DNA from: a virus
Virus record (IMG/VR): IMGVR_UViG_3300008267_000200
Location: 1 to 44,058 of that record
DNA: 44,058 nt
Strand: one strand, 5' to 3'
Of this stretch, positions 39,162 to 44,058 are shown piece by piece (the stretch's first letter is position 1; each line of letters starts with the position of its first letter). Below the pieces are notes generated by a model, which was not told the origin of the DNA, searched no databases, and saw only the letters and a list, made by a program, of their open reading frames with translations. Position numbers and translations under genes: made by a program.

Positions 39162-40283
39162 ATGGCAATTTGTAGAACCTGTTCAACTGATGGTATAAGC
39201 ACTCCGTGTGACGGAGCAGTCATAACTATTTATGATGCAACTACTAGGGAGTTTTTTGAAGTAATTCCTATAATACAAGCATCAAGTGATGGTACTACTT
39301 ATTATTATAGATTTACTTATCGTACTACAGAAGGAGAATTTAATTATACAATTTATTCAAGAGATTCTGGAGTAAATTGGATATTTATACAGGATAGTAA
39401 TCAGATAGCAGGTGCAACTGCTATTATTCCAGCAGGAGGATCATGTCCCCCAGAAGGTGTATGGACGCCAACAGGAGATTTAAAACTTTGGGTAACAGAA
39501 ATAGAAAATCAACTTATCCCTACAGAAAGTTTAGATCCCGCACTTACTTGTATATCATCGGCAAATGTTCCCAGCACAGCTAATACTTTAGATTACGATA
39601 CTGTTCTTGCTAACTTTACAAGTTGTTTTAACACTAAAGTTACCACTTATTATAACAAAATATCTGGAGGAGTTCCTTGTGATAATCTGGAACTCACTAA
39701 AATGCAACTTATTCTCAATCTTTTAGATAAGAAAGATTGTGATTCCAATGCATTAGAATGTCTTTACAATAGAACTCCTCTACCTGGAGTACAGTTCCAG
39801 GCAATAGAGACACTACCGTATATAACAACTGTATTTGCAACACCATATGACTACTCTAAAGTAGAGACTACAGGAGACTTTAGAGAATATAAAGGATATA
39901 CTGTAACAGTAACTAGAGCAACAGGACAAGATGTAAGTCATACAATAGTAGATGTAGAGTATGTAGCAGGTACTAATATCAGTACATTTACTATATCTCC
40001 AGCAGGAGAAGCACCAGCTTACTCAGCTTTAGTTGCAGAACTATCAGCTCCAACCTATACCTCTACTACATACTTAGAGACTTTTTTAAACTTTGCAAAT
40101 AAATACTGTGCAGATTGCATAGTAACCCCAGATACTATATCATTAACTGGTGGTGGAACTAAAGGAAAAGCACCAGTATCAGCCGATCTAGATCCAACAG
40201 CAGACTACCTTACTAAAGAAGGAACTGCTACAGCAAATGTATTAATTTACTTAGAAAGTGAGTTCCCAATCAATTTAATATAA
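39162..40283 (+). CDS. Structural protein with N-terminal Cys motif (373 aa)
   Basis: A 373-aa protein. It starts MAICRTCSTDGISTPCDGAV, with three Cys in the first 16 residues; further Cys pairs lie in the centre (KKDCDSNALECLYN) and near 315 (YCADCIV). The rest is beta-rich with helices in the middle. It is 11 nt after the other Cys-rich gene, so they may form one assembly. No family recognised. Confidence 0.55.
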   Translation: MAICRTCSTDGISTPCDGAVITIYDATTREFFEVIPIIQASSDGTTYYYRFTYRTTEGEFNYTIYSRDSGVNWIFIQDSNQIAGATAIIPAGGSCPPEGVWTPTGDLKLWVTEIENQLIPTESLDPALTCISSANVPSTANTLDYDTVLANFTSCFNTKVTTYYNKISGGVPCDNLELTKMQLILNLLDKKDCDSNALECLYNRTPLPGVQFQAIETLPYITTVFATPYDYSKVETTGDFREYKGYTVTVTRATGQDVSHTIVDVEYVAGTNISTFTISPAGEAPAYSALVAELSAPTYTSTTYLETFLNFANKYCADCIVTPDTISLTGGGTKGKAPVSADLDPTADYLTKEGTATANVLIYLESEFPINLI

Positions 40284-40287
40284 AAAC

Positions 40288-41568
40288 ATGTCTACAATCT
40301 CAGCCTTAAATACATTAGTTAAATCAGGAGTAGTTGCTACAGACTATCTGTTAGTAGCTAGAACTAGTCCTGTAGGAAATAACAGATTTGTACTTCAAGA
40401 TCTGTTTCCTAGTGTTAACACTGTTGGTACTTCTAGTGAAACTCTAGTAATCAATGTAACAGATAAGAACACTATTAACTTTAAGGGAATTAAATCACTA
40501 AGCAATTTGCTTACCGTATCTACAGCTAGTAGCAATATTACTTTACAAGTTAATCCAGCAAACATTGATTTATCTACTTGTAATAACACTACATCTGGAT
40601 TCCTAAGTACAGTAAGCTTAACTACTAATGTAACTGGAACATTGCCAGTAGCTAATGGTGGTACTGGAGCTACTACTCTAACTGCTAATGGTTTAATTCT
40701 TGGTAATGGTACAGGTGCCTTTACTAGTTTGGGAGCTGCAACAAATGGTCAAATTCCAATTGGAAGAACTTCATTGGGTCCTGTGCTAGGAACACTAACA
40801 GCTGGTTCTAACATTACCATTACTAATGGACTTGGAACAATAACTATTGATGCTACAGTATCTTCAGCTAGTTCTAGCTTCAACATGAACGGATATAACT
40901 TATTCGGTTCAAACTGGATTAGTGGAGATGGTGCTAACGAAGGAATTAACATCAATTCTAGTGGTAGAGTATTCATAGGAGCTACTACCCCAGCTAGTAC
41001 TTTCCACGTTGGGGATTTGAACATTAACCAAGATATTTACCTCAATGGTTCTATTCCACAGGTAATCCAGGGAACTACTGCTTCTTCTCCATCAAGTCTT
41101 ACAATTGCAGCATCTACTGCTACAGCCGCTAATGCTGGTGGAACTCTTTATTTAAGAGGAGGAAACTCAGTAGGTATTAACCAAGGTGGATCAGTTATAT
41201 TTAATACTGGTAATCACGACGGTACTGGTACTTCTGGGGACTTTGAATTCTTTGGATATAACTCTTCAGCAGTAGCTCAGAGAATACTTACTCTTAAAGG
41301 AACTAGCAGATATGTAGGTATTACTAATGCATCTCCATCTGCCCCACTCGATATTAAGCAAGATGATTCTGCAGCAAATGTCCCAGTTTTAGAACTTGAA
41401 CAGCTTGACACAGACGAATCTTTTATTAACTTTGTCGGTACTAGTGGTGTAGCTAGTGCTAACTCGGTATCTAGTTCAACAGGAACAGCTGGTAATAAAG
41501 TTGGAGCAATACGAATTAAAGTTAATGGAGTTGTTAGATGGATTAGACTCCATGATAGTGCAGAATAA
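40288..41568 (+). CDS. Fibre protein (426 aa)
   Basis: A 426-aa fibre. PVANGGTGATTLTANGLILG (about 112) with following GNGTGAFTSLG is a classic phage fibre shaft motif. Later come DLNINQDIYLNG, a Gly/Thr-rich shaft, and a C-terminal VGAIRIKVNGVVRWIRLHDS. The N-terminus (LVKSGVVATDYLLVART) probably anchors it. It lies with head/neck genes and not with the main tail cluster, so a head or collar fibre is possible. Confidence 0.72.
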   Translation: MSTISALNTLVKSGVVATDYLLVARTSPVGNNRFVLQDLFPSVNTVGTSSETLVINVTDKNTINFKGIKSLSNLLTVSTASSNITLQVNPANIDLSTCNNTTSGFLSTVSLTTNVTGTLPVANGGTGATTLTANGLILGNGTGAFTSLGAATNGQIPIGRTSLGPVLGTLTAGSNITITNGLGTITIDATVSSASSSFNMNGYNLFGSNWISGDGANEGININSSGRVFIGATTPASTFHVGDLNINQDIYLNGSIPQVIQGTTASSPSSLTIAASTATAANAGGTLYLRGGNSVGINQGGSVIFNTGNHDGTGTSGDFEFFGYNSSAVAQRILTLKGTSRYVGITNASPSAPLDIKQDDSAANVPVLELEQLDTDESFINFVGTSGVASANSVSSSTGTAGNKVGAIRIKVNGVVRWIRLHDSAE

Positions 41569-41593
41569 TTTTTTATAAATAAACCAAATAATC

Positions 41594-42022
41594 ATGATTA
41601 ATTCAAAAGAAAAGTATGGTACACATGTTACCGCTACTAACAGAGAATTTTTGAACATTTTTAAAACCCTTAGTGACACTAGGTCAGTAAAGGGAGTTAA
41701 TTACGCTAAGGCAGTTATCAAGAATCTGCAAGTTATTAAAGAGCACTTGCAGCCTATTGAAGAAATGGCTTTGCCATCTGAGGAGTTCATTGAACTTTCT
41801 GTAAAAGCCCAAGAGTTTATTAATAAAGAAGACTCTGAGGGACTCGAAAAGTTTGAAAGTGAAAACAAAGAACTGATTGAGAAAAGAAAGAAGCAAATGG
41901 ATGAAGTCAATGCAAAGCTTGATGAGATAACTACGGTAGAGCTTGTAATGATTGAAGAAAAAGTTTTACCAGAGGACATCTCAGCTGAGCAAATTGAAGC
42001 TCTGATGAAGATCATCCAATGA
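41594..42022 (+). CDS. Acidic coiled-coil protein (142 aa)
   Basis: A 142-aa helical protein with Glu/Lys-rich coiled coils (about 75-120, EKFESENKELIEKRKKQMDE). It overlaps the metallophosphoesterase gene by ATGA. Function unknown; assembly factor or chaperone-like protein is a guess from charge and place. Confidence 0.6.
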   Translation: MINSKEKYGTHVTATNREFLNIFKTLSDTRSVKGVNYAKAVIKNLQVIKEHLQPIEEMALPSEEFIELSVKAQEFINKEDSEGLEKFESENKELIEKRKKQMDEVNAKLDEITTVELVMIEEKVLPEDISAEQIEALMKIIQ

Positions 42023-43167
42023 CAATAAAGAAGCTTGTTGAAGAACTAAAAGTTAAACCAGGTTACTTAAAAAGTAGCCCAACCAGAGTAGCATCTAGAT
42101 TTAAAGTATCTGTTGATGTTGCTATAAGAGCTATCAGGGAGGCTAAGCAACTAGGAAAAACAGTTGACAGTCTCCCTGATTTAGCTAATTCAAATAGTAA
42201 TTATAATGTAATTACAGAATTTGAACAGTATTTAATTAAGAACCAGATCTCAAAAGAGGATGTATCCTCAGTTAAGTTCTGGCAGACAATGGGAGGAGAG
42301 CAACGGTTCTCCGTCGTAACTAAATCTGGATTATCTGTTGAAGAGGTTAAAAAGGAGATAGAAGAGTTTGCAGCAAACTATAGCCCAAAAGTATTTAAGC
42401 AGACTCCTCCACCAGACTCAAAAGATGCAGTAGCTTACGAAATATCCCTACCTGACATACATTACGGAAAACTTACAGATCTTTCTATTGAAGGAATGGA
42501 GGCCCAGTTTTTAGACACTATACAGAGTCTAATGTATAAGGCCAAAGGTTTAAACATTCAGAAGATCATCCTTCCTATCGGGAATGATGGATTAAATTCA
42601 GAAGGTTTAAGAATGACCACAACCAAAGGAACTCCACAGCATGATGCTATAGGATGGAGAGAAACCTTTAGAGGATACTGTGAATTAGTTGTTAGAGGTA
42701 TTGACTATCTCAAAAAGTTTGCACCCGTAGATGTTATTGTAGTATCAGGGAATCACGACTTTGAAAGAATGTTTTATGCAGGGGACTTTATAAAAGGCTG
42801 GTATAGAAATGACAAGAATGTCACAGTTAATAACAGCAGTGCAAGTAGGAAGTATATAGAATTCGGGGTAAATATGATAATGTATACTCACGGAGATAAA
42901 GAGAAAGCTTCTGAAATGCCTCTAATTATGGCAACTGAGAAACCAGAGATGTTTGCCAGATGCCCAGTTAGAGAAGTACATTGTGGCCATTTGCATAAAG
43001 AAATGGTAAACGAGTACAGGGGAGTTAAAGTAAGATTTATCCCCTCCATTTGTGCTAATGATGACTGGCACAAAACTATGGGATACGAGTCATTGAGAGT
43101 AGCCCAAGGATATATTTGGAGTTATGAGAATGGCTTAGAAGGATACCTACAAAGTAACGTGAAATGA
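42019..43167 (+). CDS. Metallophosphoesterase with N-terminal helix-turn-helix-like domain
   Basis: A 382-aa calcineurin-like phosphoesterase. Metal ligands: DIHYGK (Asp146, His148), GNDG (188-191), GNHDFER (244-250), YTHGD (His291) and GHLH (323-326). All five motifs are present. The first about 45 residues (PTRVASRFKVSVDVAIRAIR) look like a helix-turn-helix. The substrate could be nucleic acid (Mre11/SbcD-like) or a small phosphodiester. Such genes are known among crAss-like and other Bacteroidota phages near tail genes. Confidence 0.85.
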   Translation: MTIKKLVEELKVKPGYLKSSPTRVASRFKVSVDVAIRAIREAKQLGKTVDSLPDLANSNSNYNVITEFEQYLIKNQISKEDVSSVKFWQTMGGEQRFSVVTKSGLSVEEVKKEIEEFAANYSPKVFKQTPPPDSKDAVAYEISLPDIHYGKLTDLSIEGMEAQFLDTIQSLMYKAKGLNIQKIILPIGNDGLNSEGLRMTTTKGTPQHDAIGWRETFRGYCELVVRGIDYLKKFAPVDVIVVSGNHDFERMFYAGDFIKGWYRNDKNVTVNNSSASRKYIEFGVNMIMYTHGDKEKASEMPLIMATEKPEMFARCPVREVHCGHLHKEMVNEYRGVKVRFIPSICANDDWHKTMGYESLRVAQGYIWSYENGLEGYLQSNVK

Positions 43168-43472
43168 TTAACTACAATAACGATACTGATGATGATGATT
43201 TTGAAAGATCTATGGATGAATTCTTAGAGAAGGTTGCATCTATAGATTCTTGCTATAATAATGGATATAAGCTTATTACTAACAAAAGAACTCTAGCAGA
43301 GTTAACTGAAGAGAAACTTGTAGTAATATTCCCTTTTAATCCAAAACAAAGAGAATCATTCTTGAAAGTAGCTGATCTAATGATTAACTACTTTGCAAGT
43401 ACGGAAGAATATGAAAAGTGTGCAGACTTAGTAAAAGTAAAAAAAGAGATAGAAAATAGTAATAGTAACTAA
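43164..43472 (+). CDS. Unknown acidic protein (102 aa)
   Basis: A 102-aa protein with a very acidic start (NNDTDDDDFERSMDEFLEKV) and helical rest. It overlaps the phosphoesterase gene by ATGA and lies 11 nt before the next gene. No family recognised. Confidence 0.6.
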   Translation: MINYNNDTDDDDFERSMDEFLEKVASIDSCYNNGYKLITNKRTLAELTEEKLVVIFPFNPKQRESFLKVADLMINYFASTEEYEKCADLVKVKKEIENSNSN

Positions 43473-43483
43473 TACTGTAAGTA

Positions 43484-44058
43484 ATGACATTAGATGAGAT
43501 TGCATATAACCTGCTGAATGCCTTTAGAGGAGGTAGATCATCGCAGGATGAGAATATCTCTTTAGACCAAATTAAGTTCAACATTAGGCACTATCGTGCT
43601 GTATTCATTCGTAGAGACTATGCTCGTAATGGACTAATTACTAGACACCTAGAGCAAGACTTAAGATGTGTACAACTAGAGAAAGTTGACATGTCTAAGT
43701 GCTGTAACATCACTATTGACTGTCCTGCCTATAGAACAGTTAAGAAAATTCCAAGAACTGTACGATTTAACTTCGAAGAAGCTATCACCTATGTAGGAGA
43801 TATCACTGGTACTAACAGATACCAAATGATTAGACCTTACGAGGTACCTTTCATTGCATCAGATAAGTTTACTAAAAATAATCCTAAAGCTTACATGATT
43901 GAGGATTATCTTTATATCCTCAATAATAAAGGGGCTGACTATGTCAACATTAGAGGTGTGTTCGAATCTCCTGAAGAGGCTTCTACTTTTAGTGATTGTT
44001 CTGGTGCTCCTTGTTATACAGATGCTTCCGAGTTTCCTATGCCTATGGATATGGTACA
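43484..44058 (+). CDS. Ring / tail-tube-like structural protein, N-terminal part
   Basis: ATG 43484; 191 residues are visible and the frame runs off the window edge. The start MTLDEIAYNLLNAFRGGRSS, then ISLDQIKFNIRHYRAVFIRR and QDLRCVQLEKVDMSKC are typical for the conserved ring/tail-stub protein of crAss-like phages (N-terminal helices, then a beta domain). It would connect portal and tail. The C-terminus is outside the window. Confidence 0.75.
   Translation, partial: MTLDEIAYNLLNAFRGGRSSQDENISLDQIKFNIRHYRAVFIRRDYARNGLITRHLEQDLRCVQLEKVDMSKCCNITIDCPAYRTVKKIPRTVRFNFEEAITYVGDITGTNRYQMIRPYEVPFIASDKFTKNNPKAYMIEDYLYILNNKGADYVNIRGVFESPEEASTFSDCSGAPCYTDASEFPMPMDMV

Noticed and set aside
1-44058. 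Stop codon reassignment (TAG recoding) as in some crAss-like phages
   Set aside because: TAG ends several intact genes, including terL and the capsid gene, at normal lengths; no suppressor anticodon (CUA) was found.

Overview
The window is a 44 kb stretch of a tailed double-stranded DNA phage of podovirus type, most likely a crAss-like (Crassvirales-type) phage of a Bacteroidota host. This rests on several observations. The genome splits into two opposed blocks. A family A DNA polymerase sits near DnaB-like and SF2 helicases. The TerL, portal, acidic scaffold-like and capsid genes lie in that order, with an HU/IHF-like gene just upstream of TerL. Ring/collar-type proteins follow the capsid. 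One promoter (TTG, 19 nt, TATATTTG) fits the Bacteroidota sigma factor. Family names come from recognising motifs by eye; no database search was possible.

Minus-strand block (1-10962), replication and early genes: a small helix-turn-helix protein (cut by the window edge), a Sak4-like RecA-fold ATPase, a DnaB-type helicase core, a possible helicase loader, an SF2 helicase, a stand-alone DnaA domain IV-like protein, a membrane coiled-coil protein with an AT-hook, tRNA-Arg(UCU), two odd tRNA-like genes, small unknown proteins, PolA with proofreading domain, a candidate ssDNA-binding protein, a small lipoprotein and a small membrane protein. Position 10312-10662 has no gene but holds direct and inverted repeats and a terminator.

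The divergent switch (10963-11608) holds two TAnnTTTG elements, a 44-aa basic protein gene, and about 220 nt that fold on paper into a multi-armed RNA starting exactly where the second promoter would initiate.

Plus-strand block (11160-44058), late genes: tail fibre and receptor-binding proteins including a 1309-aa fibre and three tandem paralogues; a virion-type subtilisin; a lysis cassette (holin-like protein, secreted Cys/His endolysin, two nested coiled-coil envelope proteins); a GroES-like co-chaperonin with its own promoter; a regulator and small genes; HU-like protein; TerL; portal; a conserved small gene broken by one extra C; scaffold-like protein; major capsid protein followed by a strong terminator; ring/head completion genes; an abundant structural protein followed by a second strong terminator; cysteine-rich proteins; another fibre; a metallophosphoesterase; and a ring/tail-tube-like gene cut by the right edge. 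Stop codons TAA, TAG and TGA are all used normally, so I see no code reassignment. No integrase, CRISPR array or insertion sequence was seen.
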